NCBI GenBank assembly: GCA_039815825.1
Contig: JBCBYO010000008.1
Location: 1 to 64,000 of the forward strand
Direction: 5' to 3'
Source: JBCBDX01 sp039815825
Lineage (GTDB): Bacteria; Pseudomonadota; Alphaproteobacteria; Rhizobiales; Rhizobiaceae
Length of the DNA stretch: 64,000 nt
A program made the position numbers and the translations under genes. Position 1 is the first letter of the stretch; every line of letters starts with the position of its first letter. Below are positions 34,347 to 42,067 of this stretch, piece after piece. The notes under the pieces are model-generated. The model was given only the letters and a program-made list of their open reading frames with translations. It searched no databases and was not told the DNA's origin.

Positions 34347-35702
34347 TCAAATCGCCGCGCTGTGGATGTGATCTTCGTGTAAGGCGCGATCAAAATGCGC
34401 AGCAATCACCCGCGCAAGCGATTCCATACCCGGCTTGAAAGTCACCAGTGAACCGGAACGTTGTAGTGCTTTGGGAAAGACTGTGACCAAATCTTGGACT
34501 AGGTCCGGGATCTTCGTGGCAAACTGCGCATGATCCTTCAAAAGCTTTCTTTCATCCAGTGAGCCGTGACACATAACCTGATCGATGACATCGGCGACCA
34601 GCGAATCTTCTTCGTCAATCACATAGCCCTTGTGTCCGGCTAAACCATGTTCGCGCACGCGCTGTTGGTAGGCAGCAGTTGCCACGGCGTTTTGGATGTA
34701 GCCACTTGGGAATTTGGAAATCGCCGAGGCGCCAAACCCGATAAGGGTTCGGCACGGATCATCGGTATAACCCTGGAAATTACGCCGCATCGTTCCGTTT
34801 CGCGCGGCTATCGCCAGACTATCGGTCTCTTTGACAAAATGGTCGATGCCGAGCGGCGTGTACCCTTGGTCGACCAACAAGTCCTTGGCAATCTGTGCAG
34901 CCTGAAAACGCTCCAATGGATCAGGCAATTCATCTTCGGGAATCATAACCTGTCTCTTCGACATGTGCGGCACGTGCGCATAACCGTAAAGGGCAATACG
35001 TTCCGGCGACATCGCAGAGACCTGCTCCAAGGTGCGTACGAGCGTTTTGGCCGTTTGGAAAGGTAGCCCATAAAGCAGATCGATATTGAGGCTTTTTACG
35101 CCGCCGTTTCGAAGTTGCGCGGCGACGCCTGCTGTTTCCTCAAAGCTTTGAAGGCGGCCAATGGCTTCCTGCACCTTCATGTCAAAATCTTGAACACCGA
35201 TGCTGGCGCGCTTCATGCCGCGTTCACCCAAAAGCTTCAGCAATTCGGGCGCCGCCTCGGTTGGATCAACCTCGACGGAGAACTCGTAGATATCACTTTT
35301 CGGGAAGCGACTTTCGATCGCATCCAGCAATCGAGTCATTTGAGGCACGCTCAAAAGCGTGGGTGTACCGCCACCCAAATGAAGCCTTCCCATCGAAACG
35401 CCGTGGGGTAAAACTCCACCAACAGTTTCAATCTCAGCGATCAAATCATTCAGATACGCGTCAACGGGGTGCAGGGTCTGCGTCCCTTGTGTCCGGCAGG
35501 CACAAAACCAACAAAGGCGACGGCAAAAAGGTATGTGAACATAAAGGGATACGGCCTGTCCGGGGTCTGTCCCAGCCAGCCAATCCACCTGAAAGCGTGC
35601 GCCAACATTGGGTAGAAAGCGGTTAGCCGGCGGGTAGCTCGTGTACCGAGGTACCCTTGAGTCAAAAAGGCCATAATCCCGCAAAATGTTTACATGTTCC
35701 AT
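34347..35702 (-). CDS. hemN: Oxygen-independent coproporphyrinogen III oxidase
   Basis: 451 residues. A radical SAM enzyme that turns coproporphyrinogen III into protoporphyrinogen IX without O2. The cluster motif is C60-x3-C64-x2-C67-x-C69 (CRRLCWFCAC), as in E. coli HemN. GGTPTLLS, the second SAM region, and SVEVDPTEA follow. The C-terminal half includes the NFQGYTDDPCRTLIGFGASAIS segment found in true HemN. The start lies 34 bp from a perfect FNR-type box shared with the divergent fnrL gene, so low-oxygen activation is expected. Haem made here supplies the cbb3 oxidase encoded nearby. Confidence 0.96.
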   Translation of the reverse strand: MEHVNILRDYGLFDSRVPRYTSYPPANRFLPNVGARFQVDWLAGTDPGQAVSLYVHIPFCRRLCWFCACRTQGTQTLHPVDAYLNDLIAEIETVGGVLPHGVSMGRLHLGGGTPTLLSVPQMTRLLDAIESRFPKSDIYEFSVEVDPTEAAPELLKLLGERGMKRASIGVQDFDMKVQEAIGRLQSFEETAGVAAQLRNGGVKSLNIDLLYGLPFQTAKTLVRTLEQVSAMSPERIALYGYAHVPHMSKRQVMIPEDELPDPLERFQAAQIAKDLLVDQGYTPLGIDHFVKETDSLAIAARNGTMRRNFQGYTDDPCRTLIGFGASAISKFPSGYIQNAVATAAYQQRVREHGLAGHKGYVIDEEDSLVADVIDQVMCHGSLDERKLLKDHAQFATKIPDLVQDLVTVFPKALQRSGSLVTFKPGMESLARVIAAHFDRALHEDHIHSAAI

Positions 35703-35735
35703 GGTTGCAGGTTAGCCTTTCTGCCAATCGGGACA

Positions 35736-35749
35736 TTGATACAGATCAA
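35736..35749. promoter_or_regulatory. FNR/FixK-type box between hemN and fnrL
   Basis: TTGAT-ACAG-ATCAA, a perfect match to the FNR/FixK consensus. It lies 34 bp upstream of the hemN start but only 4 bp before the fnrL start codon. Activation of hemN and repression of fnrL itself is the simplest reading. Confidence 0.88.
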
Positions 35750-35753
35750 CAAA

Positions 35754-36482
35754 ATGAACGTGGCATTCAACGAACGAGATAAGTGTAGCACGTGCCCAAT
35801 ACGCCATAGAGCTGTATGTGCACGTTGTGATGATGCTGAACTAATGCTGCTCGAAGCCATCAAAACTTACTCGACGTTCGAGCCGGGCCAGCCCATCATT
35901 TGGCGCGGCGACGAACTCACACATTTTTCCTCTGTCGTCTCTGGAATCGCCTCGCTTTCACGCACGATGGAAGATGGGCGAACCCAAGTTGTTGGCCTGC
36001 TTCTGCCGTCGGACTTTATCGGTCGACCCGGGCGCGAACACGTCGATTTTGACGTGACAGCGGTTAATACGGTCACCCTTTGTCAATTCCGCCGCAAACC
36101 ATTTGAAAGACTGGTCGAAGAGACCCCACACATCGCGCAGCGCATGTTGGAAATGGCGTTGGACGAGCTGAACGCCGCGCGCGAGTGGATGGTGTTGCTT
36201 GGCCGCAAAACGGCGCGCGAAAAAATCGCGACGTTTCTGGAGATGGTCGTGCGCCGTAACACAACGCCGCAAATATCAGAGGACAATCACTTCCTTCCAC
36301 TGACCCGGGAAGAGATCGCCAACTTTCTCGGCCTTACCCTCGAAACCGTAAGCCGCCAACTTTCGGCCATGAAGAAAGATGGCATCATCGAGTTTCAAGA
36401 CCGACGCCGGTTCAGTGTCACGGATATGCGTGCACTTCATATGGCCAGTGGCGATGACGCCGACGGCGGCGTTCTTTTCTGA
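35754..36482 (+). CDS. fnrL: FnrL-type oxygen-sensing Crp/Fnr regulator
   Basis: 242 residues. Four N-terminal cysteines (C11-x2-C14-x7-C22-x2-C25) and an internal Cys110 give the set needed for an oxygen-labile 4Fe-4S cluster, so this is of the FNR/FnrL class and not a cysteine-free FixK. A cyclic-nucleotide-like fold is followed by a helix-turn-helix (REEIANFLGLTLETVSRQLS) with the E-x-x-S-R recognition residues. Under low oxygen it would activate hemN, ccoNOQP and ccoGHIS, each with a matching box here. ATG 35754 is chosen since the FNR box would otherwise be in the coding region. Confidence 0.93.
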   Translation: MNVAFNERDKCSTCPIRHRAVCARCDDAELMLLEAIKTYSTFEPGQPIIWRGDELTHFSSVVSGIASLSRTMEDGRTQVVGLLLPSDFIGRPGREHVDFDVTAVNTVTLCQFRRKPFERLVEETPHIAQRMLEMALDELNAAREWMVLLGRKTAREKIATFLEMVVRRNTTPQISEDNHFLPLTREEIANFLGLTLETVSRQLSAMKKDGIIEFQDRRRFSVTDMRALHMASGDDADGGVLF

Positions 36483-36492
36483 TTTCCATCCC

Positions 36493-36506
36493 TTGACCTA
36501 GATCAA
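36493..36506 (+). promoter_or_regulatory. FNR/FixK-type box upstream of ccoN
   Basis: TTGAC-CTAG-ATCAA (one mismatch to TTGAT-N4-ATCAA) lies 84 bp upstream of the ccoN start. This fits a class II activator position for low-oxygen induction of the oxidase operon. Confidence 0.85.
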
Positions 36507-36589
36507 GGTACGGCAAGGCCGATCCATCCTAACCAATAGCCTAGTGCGGACCTGCGTCCGCATTCGTGAGCAATTGGAGAGGGATCGGA

Positions 36590-38230
36590 ATGCAAGCTTC
36601 GATAAAACTCATCGTACTGGGCATCATCGCACTTGTTGCAGTTTACGCCGCCTACCAGGGCAAAGACCTGGCTTATCAATTTCATGCAGTGATTATCTTC
36701 CTGGTTTCGTCCGGCCTATTTGTTTGGGTCGCACGAACCTTTGATGAGCCGGCCGCGGAACCGGACACGTCGGAATATATGGATGGCCCGGTTCGCGCTG
36801 GCGTCATCGCCACGGCATTTTGGGGAATGGCAGGACTTGCCGTCGGCACGCTTATCGCGTTTCAGTTAGCGTTTCCGGTCCTGAACTTCGAGTGGGCTCA
36901 GCCTTTTGCCAATTTCGGTCGCTTACGCCCACTGCATACCTCTGCGGTGATTTTCGCATTTGGTGGCAATGCCTTGCTTGCGTCTTCCATCTACATTGTT
37001 CAACGCACCAGCCGTGTCCGCGTGTTCGGCGGCAATCTCGTCTGGTTCGTGTTCTGGGGCTATCAGCTCTTTATCGTATTGGCGGCGACTGGCTACCTGC
37101 TGGGCGTCACGCAATCCAAAGAGTATGCGGAGCCAGAATGGTATATCGACCTATGGCTCACAATAGTCTGGGTGGCGTATCTGCTGGTCTTCCTCGGCAC
37201 GATTTTGAAGCGCAAAGAGCGCCAGATTTACGTGGCTAACTGGTTCTTCCTCGCCTTTATTTTGACCATCGCCATGTTGCACGTGGTCAACAATCTGGCG
37301 GTTCCGGTTAGCATTTGGGGCAGCAAATCAGTCCAGCTGTTCGCCGGTGTTCAAGATGCGATGACGCAGTGGTGGTATGGCCACAACGCTGTTGGTTTCT
37401 TCCTGACTGCGGGCTTCCTGGGCATGATGTATTACTATGTGCCGAAGCAGGCCAACCGCCCTGTCTTCAGTTACAAACTGTCGATCATTCACTTCTGGGC
37501 CCTGATCTTCCTTTATATCTGGGCAGGCCCTCACCACTTGCACTACACGGCTCTGCCTGATTGGGCATCAACCCTCGGCATGGTCTTCTCGGTCGTCCTT
37601 TGGATGCCAAGCTGGGCCGGTATGATGAACGGTCTGATGACGCTGAATGGCGCATGGGACAAGATCCGTACGGATCCGATCATCCGCTTCCTTGTTGCAA
37701 GCTTGGCGTTCTACGGCATGTCTACCTTCGAAGGTCCGATGATGTCCATTCGTGCGGTAAACTCACTGAGCCACTACACCGACTGGACCGTTGGTCACGT
37801 TCACTCCGGTGCGCTTGGTTGGAACGGCATGATCATCTTCGCCATGGTCTACTTCCTGACACCACGTTTGTGGAACCGCGGTTCCATGTACTCCACAGCC
37901 GCCATGAACTGGCACTTCTGGCTCGCGATGATTGGCATCGTTCTCTACGCCGCGTCCATGTGGGTGTCTGGCATCATGGAAGGCCTGATGTGGCGTGAAG
38001 TCGATGACCAAGGCTTCCTGGTCAACAGCTTCGCTGACACTGTCACCGCGAAGTTCCCAATGTACATCGTGCGTGGCTTGGGTGGCGTCCTCTACCTGAC
38101 CGGCGCAGGCATCATGTGCTGGAACATGTGGATGACGATACGCGGCTACGAACGCGTCACTCAGCAAGTCGCCACCATGACACCACCAGCTGGCGCAACA
38201 TCTGCACCAGCGGCAATTCCAGCAGAATAA
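36590..38230 (+). CDS. ccoN: Cytochrome cbb3 oxidase subunit I
   Basis: 546 residues, about twelve to fourteen helices. It is the haem-copper catalytic subunit of the high-affinity terminal oxidase that reduces O2 at low tension. Haem and copper His residues lie in LRPLHTSAVIFAFGGNAL, WYGHNAVGFFLTAG, GPHHLHYTALPDW and TVGHVHSGALGWNG. ATG 36590 has GGAGAGG upstream. Next gene follows 14 bp later. Gene symbols cco and fix are synonyms. Confidence 0.97.
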   Translation: MQASIKLIVLGIIALVAVYAAYQGKDLAYQFHAVIIFLVSSGLFVWVARTFDEPAAEPDTSEYMDGPVRAGVIATAFWGMAGLAVGTLIAFQLAFPVLNFEWAQPFANFGRLRPLHTSAVIFAFGGNALLASSIYIVQRTSRVRVFGGNLVWFVFWGYQLFIVLAATGYLLGVTQSKEYAEPEWYIDLWLTIVWVAYLLVFLGTILKRKERQIYVANWFFLAFILTIAMLHVVNNLAVPVSIWGSKSVQLFAGVQDAMTQWWYGHNAVGFFLTAGFLGMMYYYVPKQANRPVFSYKLSIIHFWALIFLYIWAGPHHLHYTALPDWASTLGMVFSVVLWMPSWAGMMNGLMTLNGAWDKIRTDPIIRFLVASLAFYGMSTFEGPMMSIRAVNSLSHYTDWTVGHVHSGALGWNGMIIFAMVYFLTPRLWNRGSMYSTAAMNWHFWLAMIGIVLYAASMWVSGIMEGLMWREVDDQGFLVNSFADTVTAKFPMYIVRGLGGVLYLTGAGIMCWNMWMTIRGYERVTQQVATMTPPAGATSAPAAIPAE

Positions 38231-38244
38231 GAAAGGAGCGTCTC

Positions 38245-38970
38245 ATGGCACTAATAGACAAACACGTCATCCTCGAACGCAGCCCGACGCTGCTTCTAGC
38301 GGTATCACTCTCCGTCGTCTCTATCGGCGGCATCGTGGAAATCGCGCCACTCTTCTGGCTCGAAAACACCATTGAAGATGTGGAGGGTATGCGCCCCTAT
38401 AGCCCACTGGAGCTGGCAGGTCGGGACATTTACATCCGTGAAGGCTGCTACGTCTGCCATTCACAGATGATCCGTCCCATGCGCGACGAAGTGGAACGTT
38501 ACGGACACTACAGCCTTGCCGCTGAATCCAAATATGACCACCCGTTCCAGTGGGGATCCAAACGAACCGGGCCGGACTTGGCCCGGGTCGGTGGGCGCTA
38601 CTCCGATGAGTGGCATCTCGACCATTTGATCGACCCGCAGTCTGTCGTTCCGGAAAGCGTTATGCCGAGCTATAAGTTCCTGCTCAACACGCAGCTTGAT
38701 GGCGATGACATCGGTGACCTCATGGCAACGCACCGGTTTGTGGGCGTCCCTTATACGGATGCGCAGATCGAGAACGCCAAGGTAGACTTCGCTGTTCAGG
38801 CCGACCCCGACGCGGATTGGGATGATATGCTTGAGCGCTATCCAGGTGCGGCAATCGGCAATTTCGATGGCCAGCCAGAGCTGACCGAAATGGATGCGCT
38901 CATCGCTTACCTTCAAATGCTAGGCACGCTCGTTGACTTCTCAACCTTCGTCCCAGACGCCAATCGATAG
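38245..38970 (+). CDS. ccoO: Cytochrome cbb3 oxidase subunit II
   Basis: 241 residues. One N-terminal membrane helix (LLLAVSLSVVSIGGIVEIAPLF) anchors a periplasmic monohaem cytochrome c domain with C68-x2-C71-H72 (GCYVCHSQMIRP) and a Met axial-ligand region in VVPESVMPSYKFL. It passes electrons to CcoN. AAAGGAG precedes ATG 38245. The upstream frame within ccoN is not used. Confidence 0.97.
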   Translation: MALIDKHVILERSPTLLLAVSLSVVSIGGIVEIAPLFWLENTIEDVEGMRPYSPLELAGRDIYIREGCYVCHSQMIRPMRDEVERYGHYSLAAESKYDHPFQWGSKRTGPDLARVGGRYSDEWHLDHLIDPQSVVPESVMPSYKFLLNTQLDGDDIGDLMATHRFVGVPYTDAQIENAKVDFAVQADPDADWDDMLERYPGAAIGNFDGQPELTEMDALIAYLQMLGTLVDFSTFVPDANR

Positions 38971-38979
38971 GGGTGAGTG

Positions 38980-39204
38980 ATGGATACCTATACCTTACTA
39001 CGAGAGTTCGCTGACAGCTGGTTCCTCATTGTCATGTTCTCGTTCTTCATGGGAATTTGGGTGTATGCGTTTTGGCCATCCCTGCAATCTGCACGGGAGA
39101 GTGCGGCGAACATCCCCTTCCTAGAAGACCAAACTGCGTGCGCAAAAAATTGCGACACATGCATTTGCAATACCGATTTCCTTGGAGGTACCCAAGATGG
39201 ATAA
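38980..39204 (+). CDS. ccoQ: Cytochrome cbb3 oxidase subunit CcoQ with cysteine-rich tail
   Basis: 74 residues. A single membrane helix (WFLIVMFSFFMGIWVYAFW) is followed by NIPFLED, as in CcoQ, which helps keep the complex together. Unusually, the tail carries four cysteines, C54-x3-C58-x2-C61-x-C63. CcoQ is often shorter and needs no cysteines, so the tail may bind metal or a cluster. The last 8 bp overlap ccoP. Confidence 0.88.
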   Translation: MDTYTLLREFADSWFLIVMFSFFMGIWVYAFWPSLQSARESAANIPFLEDQTACAKNCDTCICNTDFLGGTQDG

Positions 39205-40048
39205 ACCCCGTGTCGATGAGCTCACTGGGCACGAAACCATGGGCCATGACTTCGATGGCATCGAAGAACTGAACACACCCATGCCCCGCTGGTGGCTGAT
39301 CACCTTTTACGTGACCCTCGTTTGGGGAGTCGCTTACACCATCGCCTATCCGGCTTGGCCGATGATTTCCGGCTCAACGGCGGGTCTGCTCGGATTTTCA
39401 ACGCGCGCCGAAGTCGCCAAACAGATCGATGATCATGAGTTGGCAAACTCTGAACTGGTAACGCAACTGCTTGACGTCGACTTGACGAGCTTTGATCCGC
39501 AATCCGATCTGCATCGATATGCAGTGGCACGCGGCGGTTCGGTTTTCCGCGCCCAGTGTAGCCAGTGTCATGGCTCCGGTGCAGCCGGTGCTGTCGGCTA
39601 TCCCAACCTTTTGGACAATGATTGGCTTTGGGGCGGCAGCCTTGATCAAATCGCCTTCACCGTCCGACATGGCATCAGAAATGAAACCGATGGCGATGCA
39701 CTTTGGTCGGAAATGCCTGCCTTTGGCGAACTGTTGGAAAAAGACGAGATTGAGCTGCTAGCTGATTTCATCCCAACTATGGCAAACGCGGACTTCACCA
39801 CTGAGGCTGGTACGCTTTATCTGGACAACTGCGCGTCATGTCACGGTGATGCGGGTCTTGGAGATCGTGATCAAGGCGCACCCAATCTCACCGACGCCAT
39901 TTGGCTTTACGGAGGTGACCGGGCGAGCCTGGTAGACACGATCACCAACGCACGGTTCGGCGTTATGCCCGCTTGGGGACAACGGTTGAGCGAAGCAGAT
40001 GTTCGTTCTGTCGCAACCTATGTGCACGCACTAGGCGGCGGCGAATAA
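39197..40048 (+). CDS. ccoP: Cytochrome cbb3 oxidase subunit III
   Basis: 283 residues. An N-terminal CcoP leader (DELTGHETMGHDFDGIEELNTPMPRWW) and one helix precede two cytochrome c domains with haem motifs at C121-x2-C124-H125 and C212-x2-C215-H216. It is the dihaem entry point for electrons from cytochrome c. GGAGG lies 8 bp before ATG 39197. An intrinsic terminator follows the stop. Confidence 0.97.
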   Translation: MDKPRVDELTGHETMGHDFDGIEELNTPMPRWWLITFYVTLVWGVAYTIAYPAWPMISGSTAGLLGFSTRAEVAKQIDDHELANSELVTQLLDVDLTSFDPQSDLHRYAVARGGSVFRAQCSQCHGSGAAGAVGYPNLLDNDWLWGGSLDQIAFTVRHGIRNETDGDALWSEMPAFGELLEKDEIELLADFIPTMANADFTTEAGTLYLDNCASCHGDAGLGDRDQGAPNLTDAIWLYGGDRASLVDTITNARFGVMPAWGQRLSEADVRSVATYVHALGGGE

Positions 40049-40072
40049 CCCTCGTTTTCGGGGAGGAAGAGA

Positions 40073-40106
40073 GGGTGGACCCCAACTCGGGGTCTGCCCT
40101 TTTCTT
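40073..40106 (+). terminator. Intrinsic terminator after ccoNOQP
   Basis: An 11-bp stem (GGGTGGACCCC / GGGGTCTGCCC, two G-T wobbles) with loop AACTC is followed by TTTTCTT. It ends the ccoNOQP transcript and separates it from ccoG. Confidence 0.8.
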
Positions 40107-40136
40107 ATGTGCGAGAATGACGCGCGACAGAAAAGT

Positions 40137-40150
40137 TTGATCTGAGTCAA
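40137..40150 (+). promoter_or_regulatory. FNR/FixK-type box upstream of ccoG
   Basis: TTGAT-CTGA-GTCAA (one mismatch) sits 56 bp before the ccoG start, just after the ccoNOQP terminator. It indicates separate low-oxygen activation of the assembly operon. Confidence 0.82.
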
Positions 40151-40205
40151 GGTTTTTGCGGCCGCCAAAATCTATCGTGCTGGAAACCCCAATTGAGCGT
40201 TCCCC

Positions 40206-41621
40206 ATGAGCACGACAACCGAAAATCTATACGCCGCACCTGAACCGATCTTTCCAAAGCGCGTCCATGGCCGTTTTCGAAATCTCAAATGGCTGATCAT
40301 GCTGGTGACTTTGGGGATCTACTATTTGACCCCATGGATCCGCTGGGACCGCGGCCCTCACCTACCCGACCAGGCGGTATTGGTCGATCTGGCGGGGCGC
40401 CGTTTTTACTTCTTCTGGATCGAAATTTGGCCGCACGAATTCTATTTCGTCGCCGGCCTTTTGATCATGGCGGGCTTGGGCCTGTTTCTGTTCACATCCG
40501 CGCTGGGCCGGGTCTGGTGCGGCTACTCCTGTCCTCAAACGGTCTGGACTGACCTGTTTATGATGACCGAGCGCTGGGTCGAGGGCGATCGTAACGCACG
40601 TATCAAACTCCACCATGCCGATTGGTCCTTCAACAAAGCACGCTTGCGCCTGACCAAATGGACCATTTGGGCGCTAATTGGTGTCGCAACCGGCGGCGCT
40701 TGGGTATTCTATTTCGCTGACGCCCCAACCTTGGCGATGCAGTTTGCAACTCTGTCAGCACCAAGCGTTGCCTGGATCACCGTCGGCATATTGACCGCTA
40801 CCACCTTCATCTTTGGCGGCTTCTTGCGTGAGCAGGTCTGCATTTACATGTGCCCATGGCCGCGCATTCAGGGTGCCATGATGGACAATGACACCCTCAC
40901 CGTTGCCTATCGCGATTGGCGCGGCGAGCCGCGCGGCAAAAAGAACGATCCCAACGCCGCCGATTGCGTCGATTGTAATGCGTGTGTCGCCGTTTGCCCG
41001 ATGGGCATCGACATCCGTGACGGACAACAGCTCGCCTGCATCACATGCGCGCTGTGTATCGATGCATGTGATGAAGTGATGGGCAAGCTGGGCCGCGAAC
41101 GCGGACTGGTGGACTATCTCGCGCTGTCGGACGAACCACGTGAGAGAGCGGGTGAAAAGCCACGCGCGGCTTGGAAACACATCCTTCGCCCGCGTACGAT
41201 CCTTTACACCGCCGTTTGGGCCGGCATCGGACTGGCCATGGTCTATGCCCTCTTCATTCGTCCCGAGATTGAGGTCACTGTCGCGGCCGTGCGCAACCCT
41301 ACCTTTGTGACGCAAGCCGACGGCTCAATCCGCAACGCTTACGAAGTGCGCTTGCGTAACAAGCACGGTGAGCCACGCATGTTCGGCCTCCATGTTAAAG
41401 GCGATCTTGGATACCAGCTGACCCTTCAAGGCACACCCTACAACGCCATTGAAGTACCGGCCAACGAGACGCTGAAAGTCCGGGCATATGTAACCGCACC
41501 CGCCTCCAGCGATCCCGCCGCTGCAGAAGAAACGTCGGTACGGTTCTGGGTAGAAGATCTCGGAAATGGCGAGCGGGCTTACAAAGACAACAAGTTCAAC
41601 GGCAGAGGAAACGCGTCATGA
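40206..41621 (+). CDS. ccoG: Cytochrome c oxidase accessory protein CcoG
   Basis: 471 residues, also called FixG/RdxA. Membrane segments at the N-terminus are followed by two ferredoxin-type 4Fe-4S motifs, CVDCNACVAVCPMG and CITCALCIDACD, and a C-terminal immunoglobulin-like domain (TAVRNPTFV to the end). It reduces Cu(II) so copper can be inserted into the cbb3 oxidase. Its stop overlaps the ccoH start. Confidence 0.97.
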   Translation: MSTTTENLYAAPEPIFPKRVHGRFRNLKWLIMLVTLGIYYLTPWIRWDRGPHLPDQAVLVDLAGRRFYFFWIEIWPHEFYFVAGLLIMAGLGLFLFTSALGRVWCGYSCPQTVWTDLFMMTERWVEGDRNARIKLHHADWSFNKARLRLTKWTIWALIGVATGGAWVFYFADAPTLAMQFATLSAPSVAWITVGILTATTFIFGGFLREQVCIYMCPWPRIQGAMMDNDTLTVAYRDWRGEPRGKKNDPNAADCVDCNACVAVCPMGIDIRDGQQLACITCALCIDACDEVMGKLGRERGLVDYLALSDEPRERAGEKPRAAWKHILRPRTILYTAVWAGIGLAMVYALFIRPEIEVTVAAVRNPTFVTQADGSIRNAYEVRLRNKHGEPRMFGLHVKGDLGYQLTLQGTPYNAIEVPANETLKVRAYVTAPASSDPAAAEETSVRFWVEDLGNGERAYKDNKFNGRGNAS

Positions 41622-42067
41622 AGACGATCAATGGATGGCATGTGTTTGCTATGTTTGGACTGGGCTTTGGCATCATTATTGCCGTCAACATGACACTGGC
41701 AATTAACGCGGTGCGCACCTTCCCCGGCGTTGAAGTGAAAAACTCTTATGTAGCCAGCCAAAAATTCGATGCCAGCCGCGCCGCACAGCAGGCTTTGAAC
41801 TGGAATGTGTCAGCACAGCTGCAAGGCAACGCCCTATCTTTGACATTTGAGAAAGACGGAGCGGCCGTGGCGCCTCACATTGAAAGCGCCGTATTCGGAC
41901 GCGCTACAAGCGTCGCGGCAGACCAAGCACCAAAATTTGTCTTCGATGGCGAAAAATTTGTAGCTGAGGTTGAGGCAGGAGCAGGCAATTGGAACCTGCG
42001 TGTCGTTGCTCGTGCCGAAAACGGTGTTCAGTTTCAACAGCGTATTGTCGTTGAGGTGATCAAGTGA
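41618..42067 (+). CDS. ccoH: Cytochrome cbb3 assembly protein FixH
   Basis: 149 residues. One N-terminal helix (MFGLGFGIIIAVNMTLAINA) precedes NSYVASQKFD, the FixH signature, and a periplasmic domain. It assists assembly of the oxidase with CcoI. ATG overlaps the ccoG stop and the stop overlaps the ccoI GTG start. Confidence 0.93.
   Translation: MKTINGWHVFAMFGLGFGIIIAVNMTLAINAVRTFPGVEVKNSYVASQKFDASRAAQQALNWNVSAQLQGNALSLTFEKDGAAVAPHIESAVFGRATSVAADQAPKFVFDGEKFVAEVEAGAGNWNLRVVARAENGVQFQQRIVVEVIK

Noticed and set aside
40755..41315. Long minus-strand frame inside ccoG
   Set aside because: It is antisense to a gene with clear ferredoxin motifs, has no ribosome-binding site and no family resemblance.
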